This document shows positions 1 through 6,536 of a DNA stretch of 10,514 nucleotides, one piece after another; positions within the stretch are counted from its first letter, which is position 1, and every line of letters begins with the position of its first letter. Source of the stretch: Methylococcaceae bacterium NSM2-1 (GTDB taxonomy: Bacteria > Pseudomonadota > Gammaproteobacteria > Methylococcales > Methylomonadaceae); contig NQJI01000017.1 of assembly GCA_002256705.1 (NCBI GenBank), forward strand, positions 1 to 10,514. The letters run 5' to 3'. Position numbers and translations under genes: made by a program. The notes under the pieces were generated by a model. That model was not told the origin of the DNA, ran no database searches, and saw only the letters and a program-made list of their open reading frames with translations.

Positions 1-468
1 ACTATAAAGTGGCTGCATTACTGCAAAAACTGCTGATTGAATTTACTTGCATCCCGCTCCAGACAGACCAATGACAATGCCTTAGTCGAAAGTAAAAATG
101 GTTCGGTGGTCAGAAAACTGTTTGGTTATGCACATATCCAACAACGTTGGGCACCCCTAATCAACGCATTCAATCACGACGCCTTGTTTCCTTATATTAA
201 CTACCATCGCCCTTGTTTTTTCCCCAAGACGATAACCGACAGTCAGGGTAAAGACAAGAAAATCTATCCCTATAAAGGTATGATGATGCCCTATGACAAA
301 TTAAAATCCATTGAAAATGCCGGAAATTATTTGAAACCTGACATCACTTTTGAAATACTGGACAAAGTCGCTCTTAATCAAACTGATGATCAAGCGGCTG
401 AGCAACTGCAAAAAGAACGCTCTAAATTATTTAAAACCATTAATGAACGAGACTTAAAAAGCGGCTGA
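1..468 (+). pseudogene. 3' end of a DDE integrase/transposase gene, frameshifted and cut by the window edge
   Basis: This is the C-terminal part of an insertion-sequence integrase with an rve-type DDE core. Frame 3 reads YKVAALLQKLLIEFT up to about position 47. The four bases TGCA at 48-51 then stand where one codon is expected, and the protein resumes in frame 1 as SRSRQTNDNALVESKNG. The E of ALVESKNG is probably the third catalytic acid of the DDE triad. A conserved tail follows, with YINYHRPCFFP, then YPYKGMMMPYDKLKS and a helical C-terminus ending at TGA 466-468. The apparent TTG start at 37 is only an artefact of the frame change. The gene runs opposite to all neighbours and its 3' end faces glk. 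The resemblance is to integrases of the ISNCY type, recalled from family knowledge rather than searched. The +1 shift suggests an inactive copy, although a sequencing error is possible. No terminal inverted repeat was identified. Confidence 0.75.
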
Positions 469-518
469 GTTATAGGGATTTATTTTTCCCCTTTTTCAGA
501 CTCATTTATCTATTGGAA

Positions 519-544
519 AAATACTCTTCTGGAGAAGAGTATTT
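519..544 (-). terminator. Hairpin at the glk stop, probable intrinsic terminator
   Basis: An 11-bp perfect inverted repeat has its left arm AAATACTCTTC at 519-529 and its right arm at 534-544, around a TGGA loop. Read on the minus strand, the stem runs straight into TTTTCC. That is a short T-rich tract, as expected for an intrinsic terminator of the glk transcript. The right arm overlaps the glk stop codon (543-545). On the plus strand the stem is followed by AAGGAAG, so it is a poor terminator for the IS gene. The stem is A/T-rich at its base and the T tract is short, so termination may be partial. Confidence 0.5.
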
Positions 545-1556
545 AAGGAAGTGGTCCGAATAAGTTATTATTTGCGGCCTTTTTTTCGGCATAACTTAGC
601 GCGCCTAACAAAGCCACTTCAGGGTTTGTGCATACTTTGACTGATATTTTCTGCAAAATAGACCGGCAGCGTCCTTTTGCCAGAAAGCCACCCAAATATT
701 CACCTTTTTTCAGGAAGGGTAATATTTTTGCCCCAATTCCTCCAGCTAAATAAATTCCAGCATAAGGCAGACATTTAAGTGCCAAGTTACCAGATTCTGC
801 CCCGTATAGCCTACAGAATAGAGTTAATGCTTCAACGCACAAAACATCATTTCCTTCGATGCCAGCTTCACTTATAACAGCGGCAGGATCACGTTCAGTC
901 ATTTTCTGTTCGGTTTCTGGAAGTGCTGGCGCGTATTTATGTGTTTTAAGAAACTGGTAAATATTAATTAGGCCTTCACCGGATATTAACCTTTCAAAAC
1001 TGACATGTTCAGGGTGTTTTTCCATCATGTACTTAAGTAAAGCAATTTCCTGTTCATTTTTAGGAGCAAAATCCGTATGTCCGCCTTCAGTCGCAATGAC
1101 ATGATGGGTTGTTCCATCCCAAACGATGATAGCCTCACCCAAGCCAGTTCCAGCGGCAACTACGGCACTATTGCCTGGCTGCCATTGTGCATCCGGATTT
1201 AATTCAACAAAATGTTGTTTAGGTAAATCCAGTACGCCCCATGCAGTTGCTTCAAGATCATTCAACAACCAAACATCTTGTGTGCCTAGTTGTTCGCCAA
1301 TGGCTTTCTTTGTAAGGATCCATGGCAGATTTGTTGTTTCACAATCGCCGTTAACAATGGGTCCTGCTACACCGATACAAGCAGCTATAAGCTGACCATG
1401 ATCTACATCACTTAAAAATGATGCCAGTAACTCGGTAAACGTTTGATAGTTTTTACTGGGATACTGCTGTTTTTTTAAGCACTGAAAACCACCATCTTCA
1501 ATCTCAAAGAGTGCCAAGATCGTTTTTGTGCCGCCTGCATCACCTGCTAGAATCAC
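543..1556 (-). CDS. glk: Glucokinase (ATP-dependent, Glk family)
   Basis: This enzyme phosphorylates glucose to glucose-6-phosphate with ATP in the cytoplasm. The 337-residue length is close to the roughly 320 residues of E. coli Glk. The N-terminal phosphate loop reads LAGDAGGTKT (residues 3-12). The likely catalytic base is D100 in LLNDLEATAWG. The second phosphate motif is AAGTGLGEA (134-142), followed by TEGGH (156-160), SFERLISGEGL (186-196) and a C-terminal LAGGIGAKILPF motif that fits adenosine binding. The spacing fits the Glk family better than ROK kinases, whose zinc motif I do not see. The start is GTG at 1556-1554, and its GTGA overlaps the stop of the upstream DUF411 gene. A GAGGG ribosome site lies about 7 nt upstream. 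It is the last gene of a probable hemE-DUF411-glk unit and ends at a hairpin. Confidence 0.92.
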   Translation of the reverse strand: MILAGDAGGTKTILALFEIEDGGFQCLKKQQYPSKNYQTFTELLASFLSDVDHGQLIAACIGVAGPIVNGDCETTNLPWILTKKAIGEQLGTQDVWLLNDLEATAWGVLDLPKQHFVELNPDAQWQPGNSAVVAAGTGLGEAIIVWDGTTHHVIATEGGHTDFAPKNEQEIALLKYMMEKHPEHVSFERLISGEGLINIYQFLKTHKYAPALPETEQKMTERDPAAVISEAGIEGNDVLCVEALTLFCRLYGAESGNLALKCLPYAGIYLAGGIGAKILPFLKKGEYLGGFLAKGRCRSILQKISVKVCTNPEVALLGALSYAEKKAANNNLFGPLP

Positions 1557-2020
1557 TGCGTGCCCTCGTAACTGTTAAAAATCTCGTAGTGATTTTTTTT
1601 GTCAAAGCTCATAACATTATAAGAATCTTTTCTGTCGCCCATTTCCATACCTGGTGCACCGCTGGGCATGCCAGGAACAGCGATTCCAACTATTTTTGGT
1701 TTGGTCTTCAACAGTTTCATGATGTCATTGGCGGGTACATGCCCTTCAATCACATAATCGTCCACTATGGCCGTATGACAGGAAGCCATCGCTTCTGAAA
1801 CGCCATATTTATTCTTTATTGCCTGTACATCCTCGGTAACGATATCCTTGACATTGAAGTTATTTTTTTTCAAATGTTCCAGCCACTTTCCACAACAATC
1901 ACAAGTTGGACTTCTGTAAACGACAATATCAACAGGTTTACCTGCTGAAAGGGTCTCGGCCTGAATACCCGCATTGAAAACAAGCAAACCAATTGCCAGT
2001 AAAATATTTAATAATTTCAT
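1553..2020 (-). CDS. DUF411 / CopG-like periplasmic metal-binding protein
   Basis: The protein has 155 residues and a classical signal peptide: a hydrophobic stretch at residues 3-17, with probable cleavage after A21 (GIQA|ET). The mature part has the DUF411 pattern. This comprises a CxCC motif in SPTCDCCGKW (C40, C42, C43), ASCHTA (C81, H82), EGHVPA (H94) and the PGMPSGAPGMEMG block with several methionines (116-128). Members of this family (Pfam DUF411, including CopG) are linked to copper handling, and the Cys, His and Met content suits copper. The exact role here is inference. An AGAGGA ribosome site (2028-2033) overlaps the hemE stop codon, so translation is probably coupled to hemE. The TGA stop overlaps the glk GTG start. 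No other copper gene is in the window, so the link to haem and glucose genes is unexplained. Confidence 0.88.
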   Translation of the reverse strand: MKLLNILLAIGLLVFNAGIQAETLSAGKPVDIVVYRSPTCDCCGKWLEHLKKNNFNVKDIVTEDVQAIKNKYGVSEAMASCHTAIVDDYVIEGHVPANDIMKLLKTKPKIVGIAVPGMPSGAPGMEMGDRKDSYNVMSFDKKNHYEIFNSYEGTQ

Positions 2021-2031
2021 AGTTGTATCCT

Positions 2032-3105
2032 CTAGCGTGACTGCTGATGATAAGCCGGACTATATTTATGGACGGCATCGACCATGGCTTTAACATGATC
2101 CGGATTGATGTCAGGCAAAATACCATGTCCCAGATTGAACACATGTCCGGAACCTGCGCCGTATTTATGCAAAATGGATTTGACTTTTTCGGCGATTATT
2201 TCCGGTTGCGCATAAAGGGCAACCGGATCCATATTACCCTGCAAAGCGACCTGGTCGCCGACTCTGGCTCGCGCTTTTTGTATATCGGTTTGCCAATCCA
2301 GACCCAGCGCATCATAACCCGCATCAGTCATGGTTTCCAGCCAAAGTCCACCGCCTTTGGTAAACAAAATGGTTGGAATTTGCTTACCTCCCACATCAGT
2401 TTTAAGCAATGCCCTGACTTGCTTGGCGTAATATAATGAAAATTCAACATAATCTTCGGATGTCAACATACCGCCCCAGGTATCAAATAACATGACCGCT
2501 TGAGCGCCTGCCTCTATCTGGGCATTCAGATAAGCTGCTACCGATAGCGCCAGTTTATCCAGCATGACATGTAATAGCTTGGGTTGTTCATACATTAAGC
2601 CTTTAACTTTCTGAAAACTTTTGCTGCTGCCGCCCTCAACCATATAAGTTGCCAGGGTCCAGGGACTCCCTGAAAAGCCAATTAACGGTACACTGCCTTG
2701 CAAGGTTTTTCTGATTAACCGAACCGCATCAACCACATAACGCAAATCGGTATCCGGGTCAGGAATTGGTAATTTACTGATATCTGCCGCCGTTTTCACC
2801 GGATATTTAAATTTGGGTCCTTCGCCCTCGGTAAAATAAAGACCCAAGCCCATTGCATCAGGAATGGTCAATATATCTGAAAACAGGATAGCGGCATCAA
2901 AATCAAAGCGCCGCAGGGGTTGCAGGGTCACTTCACAGGCTAACTCTGGATTGGTGCACAGATTTAAAAAACTGCCTGCCTGCTCCCTGACTTTTCTGTA
3001 TTCCGGTAAATATCTTCCGGCCTGACGCATCATCCACACAGGTGTGCGGTCAACAGGTTGTTTTAAAAGGGCTCTGATAAAGGTGTCGTTTTTTAATGCT
3101 GTCAT
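2032..3105 (-). CDS. hemE: Uroporphyrinogen III decarboxylase
   Basis: This cytoplasmic haem-biosynthesis enzyme removes the four acetate carboxyls of uroporphyrinogen III to give coproporphyrinogen III. The 357 residues match the family's usual length (about 355). The N-terminal signature [15 protein letters not shown] (23-37) supplies R27 and R31. [12 protein letters not shown] (75-86) carries the key aspartate D77. [18 protein letters not shown] (142-159) is the second signature, with Y154. [10 protein letters not shown] near the C-terminus carries H327. MTALKND at the start matches other HemE N-termini, which supports the ATG at 3105. No clear Shine-Dalgarno sequence precedes it, which is mildly odd. 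The gene follows the SPOR-protein gene after 77 nt, and the DUF411 start is only 11 nt beyond the hemE stop, so hemE probably leads or continues a polycistronic transcript. Confidence 0.97.
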   Translation of the reverse strand: MTALKNDTFIRALLKQPVDRTPVWMMRQAGRYLPEYRKVREQAGSFLNLCTNPELACEVTLQPLRRFDFDAAILFSDILTIPDAMGLGLYFTEGEGPKFKYPVKTAADISKLPIPDPDTDLRYVVDAVRLIRKTLQGSVPLIGFSGSPWTLATYMVEGGSSKSFQKVKGLMYEQPKLLHVMLDKLALSVAAYLNAQIEAGAQAVMLFDTWGGMLTSEDYVEFSLYYAKQVRALLKTDVGGKQIPTILFTKGGGLWLETMTDAGYDALGLDWQTDIQKARARVGDQVALQGNMDPVALYAQPEIIAEKVKSILHKYGAGSGHVFNLGHGILPDINPDHVKAMVDAVHKYSPAYHQQSR

Positions 3106-3182
3106 TATGTTTGGTTATGAAGGTTTAAAAATTTTGTAATATTGAAAAACGCCGACCCAGAGGAACTTGTCATTCCTACAAC
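3106..3182 (-). other. Intergenic spacer between the SPOR gene and hemE
   Basis: This 77-nt gap separates the DamX-like gene from hemE. Read on the minus strand it holds a small inverted repeat, AGGAA TGACAAG TTCCT (about 3162-3178). A GTTTTTC tract follows after about ten bases, and then a very A/T-rich stretch with ATATTACAAAATTTTTAAA lies before the hemE start. The first part could be a weak terminator or a fragment of a dispersed repeat. The A/T-rich part could hold a promoter for hemE, but no convincing -35/-10 pair stands out. Confidence 0.3.
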
Positions 3183-4703
3183 CTATTTATTAATAGCGCT
3201 CATTTTTCTTGCCACTGAATTACGAAATTCAGGAGGCAGAGACTTTTTAGCCTGATTAGCCAACGAGGAACTTGTGAACGAACCATAAAGCAAAACGAAT
3301 CTCGTCTTGCCATTAACTACCGGCTTTATGTATCTTAAGCTCTGTCCCAGTTGCGGATATTTTTTCATAATATCTTTTATCGACTGCTCTTTTGATAACA
3401 CCATTAACTGCAGCGTATAGTTATCAATCGGTTGCTTCTTTAGCCATTGTTCGCCATTATTTTGAACTACTGAGGCTTGTGCTTGCTCTTCGGCGACGGG
3501 TTCAGTTTGCTGTGGCGATATTGTTTTCGGCATAGATAATTCAGTATTATTTACCGTTTTGCTATCATCCTGTTTTACTGGTTGTTCGTTATTAAGCGCT
3601 AACGATTCAGTAATTTTCTGTGGTGCACCATTAAGCTGCTGTTTATCGGTTTTCACCTGATCAAAGATAATCTGACCATCAGTCTCGGAATTGCTTTTAA
3701 CTACAGTGTTTGTTCCTGATTCAGATAACCTTCCTATAACATCTTCTCCTGCATGCTGTTCCGAGTTTGTTCCATCGGTCTGTACAGAACGCTCGTTTTG
3801 TTGTGTGCGGGGCAGGGCAGGTTGTAGCAAGCCAGGTTCGATACCTACCGGTTTTTGAACATCCGTAGCAGGAGTCGGCATTGATTTAATGTTATATTCT
3901 GAAGCACTAAACCACTGAATGACCAGTGCTAAAGCGACCAATCCGACAACGGCAGCAACAAGAATCCACAGCGAATTATCATTCTGTTTGGCACCTTCCA
4001 AACCCGGTAATTCAGCGATAATCCGGCCTGGAATACCATGTGTTTCTCGATATATAGCCTCTACTATGTCATCACCGATTTCATTTAAGGCTACTTGCGA
4101 ACGGGGTTTTGCAGCTAGATACTGTAAAAATTCACCGCATTCTTTTTCTGACAAGGGTGGAATTTCAATTAAGTGACAATCATCAATTGCACTATCTGAA
4201 CGGTTTTTCACATATAAATCATCATGCGTTAAAACAAAAATCACCCGCAAAACAGGATTTACCACCGCATATTCAATGATTGTATTTATCAGGCCGGGAG
4301 CTAAGTGCCCCGCATCATCAATCATTAAAACTATTTTCTTGTGTTGGCTTTCAACAAGACGAAAAACGCTGGATAAAGCCTTAACCTGTTTTTCCGGCTT
4401 ATCTTGCTTGATGATTTGGGCTGTCTGCTCTTGAATCTTTTCGAAACTTGAATCTGCATTGCCTTGCACGAGGCAATAAAGCCATGATTCAATCTTGAGT
4501 TCTTGCAACACCTTTAGCAAAGTTGATTTACCGATACCTTCAGGGCCGCAAACTACGAGCGCTTGACTTGAGTTAGAAATCAGGTGGATTAACAATTCAA
4601 GTTTACGGGTTCTTTCCCGGGTTATCAAGGAATGGAAAACCCTGCTTTTCTGATCAATTAATGGCTTCTGCACATGATACATACAGGTATCATTTTCTAC
4701 CAT
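3183..4703 (-). CDS. DamX-like protein: N-terminal ATPase, membrane segment, C-terminal SPOR domain
   Basis: This 506-residue protein sits in the usual place of damX, after aroKB. Residues 1-235 form an ExeA-like AAA ATPase domain, with Walker A GPEGIGKST (53-61) and Walker B KIVLMIDD (123-130). A single membrane helix follows at about 245-265 (LWILVAAVVGLVALAL). Next is a long polar, Q/N/E/T-rich periplasmic linker (about 266-425), then a SPOR domain (428-506, beginning NYTLQLM and including RFVLLYGSF). SPOR domains bind denuded septal peptidoglycan, so a role at the division site is likely. The task of the ATPase half is unknown. E. coli DamX lacks this ATPase, whereas the Pseudomonas-type homologue downstream of aroB has it. 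The ATG at 4703 overlaps the aroB end by 14 nt. M8 at 4682 is a plausible alternative start, since neither has a clear ribosome site. Confidence 0.88.
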   Translation of the reverse strand: MVENDTCMYHVQKPLIDQKSRVFHSLITRERTRKLELLIHLISNSSQALVVCGPEGIGKSTLLKVLQELKIESWLYCLVQGNADSSFEKIQEQTAQIIKQDKPEKQVKALSSVFRLVESQHKKIVLMIDDAGHLAPGLINTIIEYAVVNPVLRVIFVLTHDDLYVKNRSDSAIDDCHLIEIPPLSEKECGEFLQYLAAKPRSQVALNEIGDDIVEAIYRETHGIPGRIIAELPGLEGAKQNDNSLWILVAAVVGLVALALVIQWFSASEYNIKSMPTPATDVQKPVGIEPGLLQPALPRTQQNERSVQTDGTNSEQHAGEDVIGRLSESGTNTVVKSNSETDGQIIFDQVKTDKQQLNGAPQKITESLALNNEQPVKQDDSKTVNNTELSMPKTISPQQTEPVAEEQAQASVVQNNGEQWLKKQPIDNYTLQLMVLSKEQSIKDIMKKYPQLGQSLRYIKPVVNGKTRFVLLYGSFTSSSLANQAKKSLPPEFRNSVARKMSAINK

Positions 4704-5772
4704 AGGTTTTAAGCGTTTGTTCTAATAGTTTTCGGTCAATATCTATGGGCAATGTGGCTGCACCGATTTTTGTTAACAGAATCAACCTGATTTGACCGTC
4801 CACATTCTTCTTGTCAACAGCCATTAATTCTAAAAATCTATCTGAATCAATATGTTCTGGTGGATATGTAGGTAAGTTGCATTTTTTGAATAGCTCGATA
4901 ATTCTTTCCACATCGGCATCATTTAACCAGCCTTTTCTTCTGGAAAGATCCGCAGCCTGGCAGGTACCTATAGCGACTGCTTCACCATGAAGATAGGTGC
5001 CGTAACCAGCCCCCGTTTCAATCGCATGACCAAAAGTATGGCCCAAATTCAATGTCGCTCTAATGCCTGTTTCAGTTTCATCTTCAGCGACAATCCAGGC
5101 TTTATTAAGACATGAGCGCTCAATAGCAAACGACAAGGCTTGCTTATCTCTAAGCAATAATGCGTTGATATTATTTTCCAGCCACTCAAAAAATTCGAAA
5201 TCCCTGATCAGGCCATATTTAATAACTTCGGCCAAACCAGCGGATAACTGCCGATCATCGAGTGTATCCAGAACATCGGCATCGGCGATAACACATTGAG
5301 GCTGATAAAAAGCGCCGATCATGTTTTTACCCAAAGGATGGTTAACGCCGGTTTTGCCGCCAACCGAAGAGTCAACTTGCGCCAACAAAGTTGTGGGTAT
5401 TTGCAGAAAAGCAATGCCGCGCTGGTAACAGGCGGCCGCAAAACCGCCCATATCGCCAATAACCCCGCCGCCTAAAGCGATCAATGTCGCATTACGGCTG
5501 AATTTGCTAGCCAGCAATTTATCAAAAATATGCGTAACATATTCTAATGTCTTGAACTGCTCGCCATCAGGCAATATCACAGTTTCGACATCAAAACTCT
5601 GCAAATTTTTTAAAATCGTATTCAAATACAAAGGGGCAATGGTTGTATTGGTGACGACCACGACCTGCTTGGCCTTGATATGCTGAGTGTATAGCTCAGA
5701 TTGGTTTAATAAACCAGAACCTATGTAAATCGGGTAACTACGGTTACCTAACTCTACCAGTAATTTTTTCAT
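4690..5772 (-). CDS. aroB: 3-dehydroquinate synthase
   Basis: AroB converts DAHP to 3-dehydroquinate, the second step of the shikimate pathway, in the cytoplasm using NAD and a divalent metal (usually zinc). The 360-residue length is standard. The glycine-rich NAD-binding stretch is ALGGGVIGDMGGFAA (99-113). QIPTTLLAQVDSSVGGKTGVN (124-144) and KNMIGAFYQP (149-158) form the substrate pocket. The probable metal ligands are E182 in LAEVIKYG, H245 in NLGHTFGHAIE and H262 in YLHGEAV. The start is ATG at 5772, only 5 nt after the aroK stop, so the two are almost certainly co-transcribed. The end overlaps the start of the DamX-like gene. No missing residues or frame problems are seen. Confidence 0.97.
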   Translation of the reverse strand: MKKLLVELGNRSYPIYIGSGLLNQSELYTQHIKAKQVVVVTNTTIAPLYLNTILKNLQSFDVETVILPDGEQFKTLEYVTHIFDKLLASKFSRNATLIALGGGVIGDMGGFAAACYQRGIAFLQIPTTLLAQVDSSVGGKTGVNHPLGKNMIGAFYQPQCVIADADVLDTLDDRQLSAGLAEVIKYGLIRDFEFFEWLENNINALLLRDKQALSFAIERSCLNKAWIVAEDETETGIRATLNLGHTFGHAIETGAGYGTYLHGEAVAIGTCQAADLSRRKGWLNDADVERIIELFKKCNLPTYPPEHIDSDRFLELMAVDKKNVDGQIRLILLTKIGAATLPIDIDRKLLEQTLKTYGRK

Positions 5773-5777
5773 CTGCG

Positions 5778-6302
5778 TTAACGATTAGCGGATCTATATT
5801 CTTCCAGGATATGATTAACGACGGCTTTGCTTTGCATGATACCGGTATCAACGATGAAGTCTGCACAGGACAAATAAAGAGGCTCGCGCTGTGCGAACAG
5901 GTTTTCTATACGCTCTCTGGGATTCTCTGTTTTCAACAAGGGCCGTTGAGTATCTCTGCGGGTTCGCTCTAATATTCTTTCTACTGAACATTGCAAATAG
6001 ACAATAAAGCCATTTTCTTTTAATAATCGGCGATTTTCTTCACGTAAAATCGCACCGCCGCCCGTAGCCAGTACTATGCCTTTCAGTTGCGTCAATTGCT
6101 GAAGCATTTTCTGTTCGCGATCCCTGAATCCTTCTTCCCCTTCAAATTCAAAAATGGTTGGAATATCTACTCCAGTGCTTTCTTCAATCGCCTTGTCACT
6201 GTCATAAAAAGGCACCGACAGCGATTTTGCCAACTGCCGGCCTATCGTGGTTTTTCCTGCACCCATGAGGCCGACTAAATATATATTCTCTGATCTCGTC
6301 AT
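5778..6302 (-). CDS. aroK: Shikimate kinase
   Basis: AroK phosphorylates shikimate at the 3-hydroxyl with ATP, in the cytoplasm. From the ATG at 6302 it is 174 residues, the normal length. The P-loop is GLMGAGKTT (11-19). Substrate-binding residues include D34 and D36 in YDSDKAIE, R60 in FRDRE and the GGG at 81-83. The lid carries QRPLL with R120, and R139 follows in AQREPLY. A TTG codon directly before the ATG (6305-6303) could also be read as a start, but ATG followed by TRSENIYLVG is the more natural choice. No strong ribosome site is seen. It is the first gene of the aroK-aroB-SPOR unit and follows the pil cluster after a 231-nt gap containing hairpins. Confidence 0.96.
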   Translation of the reverse strand: MTRSENIYLVGLMGAGKTTIGRQLAKSLSVPFYDSDKAIEESTGVDIPTIFEFEGEEGFRDREQKMLQQLTQLKGIVLATGGGAILREENRRLLKENGFIVYLQCSVERILERTRRDTQRPLLKTENPRERIENLFAQREPLYLSCADFIVDTGIMQSKAVVNHILEEYRSANR

Positions 6303-6323
6303 CAAAATACCGTGCTGGTCTAA

Positions 6324-6340
6324 AATCTCCCCTTTAAGGG
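6324..6340 (-). repeat. Small inverted repeat in the aroK leader
   Basis: Around 6326-6341 the plus strand reads TCCCCTTTAAGGGGGA. It can fold into a short G/C-rich stem (four C:G pairs, a closing T:A pair and an inner wobble) with a tiny loop, about 22 nt before the aroK start. On the minus strand it is followed by GATTTTAG. It could be a leader structure that affects aroK translation, or a weak second terminator after the larger hairpin at 6356-6377. No function can be assigned from the sequence alone. Confidence 0.35.
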
Positions 6341-6355
6341 GGATTATTAAAATTT

Positions 6356-6377
6356 GACAGTCCTGTGCAGGACTGTC
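6356..6377 (-). terminator. Near-perfect hairpin between pilQ and aroK, possible pil-operon terminator
   Basis: The arms GACAGTCCTG (6356-6365) and CAGGACTGTC (6368-6377) are perfectly complementary around a central TG. In RNA the loop would open to four bases (GTGC or its complement), leaving a 9-bp stem. On the minus strand the stem is followed by AAATTTTAATAA, which contains a short T run set back by three A residues. That makes it a passable but not strong terminator for pilQ transcripts. As an almost symmetric site it could also be a protein-binding palindrome or a dispersed genomic repeat. Confidence 0.45.
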
Positions 6378-6403
6378 GTTTCAGATAATCTCTTCGTTTG
6401 GAG

Positions 6404-6433
6404 AGTTTAATCCAATCACCCTAAATTTGTCAG
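6404..6433 (-). promoter_or_regulatory. Candidate sigma-70 promoter for aroK-aroB
   Basis: On the minus strand, CTGACA (6433-6428, five of six matches to the -35 consensus) is followed after 18 nt by TAAACT (6409-6404, four of six matches to the -10 consensus). It would start transcription near 6397 and give a leader of about 95 nt containing both hairpins. The -10 is weak and the A/T-rich gap offers other chance matches, so this is a suggestion only. aroK may equally be read through from pilQ. Confidence 0.25.
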
Positions 6434-6536
6434 GGGATTATTACTCTATGGATGAAGTTCAAAAAGAGATTGAAACTACAAGATTAAAGCTTAAAAAGAG
6501 GAGAATTATGCCCCTTTTTGCTCCAAGTAGAAACTA

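Noticed and set aside
2047..2436. Long plus-strand frame opposite hemE
   Set aside because: It is a shadow of hemE, whose own frame has full-length family motifs. The other plus-strand frames opposite glk, aroB, pilQ and pilP are rejected for the same reason.
3157..3276. GAGGAACTTGT occurring twice (near 3160 and 3266) as a repeat
   Set aside because: An 11-base match is expected several times by chance in a window of this size, and the flanks differ.
6303..6305. TTG at 6305 as the aroK start
   Set aside because: An ATG follows directly and gives the standard shikimate kinase length, and TTG adds only one residue.
6354..6389. Plus-strand TTGACA at 6354 with GATAAT at 6384 as a promoter
   Set aside because: The spacer is about 24 nt, too long for a sigma-70 promoter, and no well-supported plus-strand gene follows.
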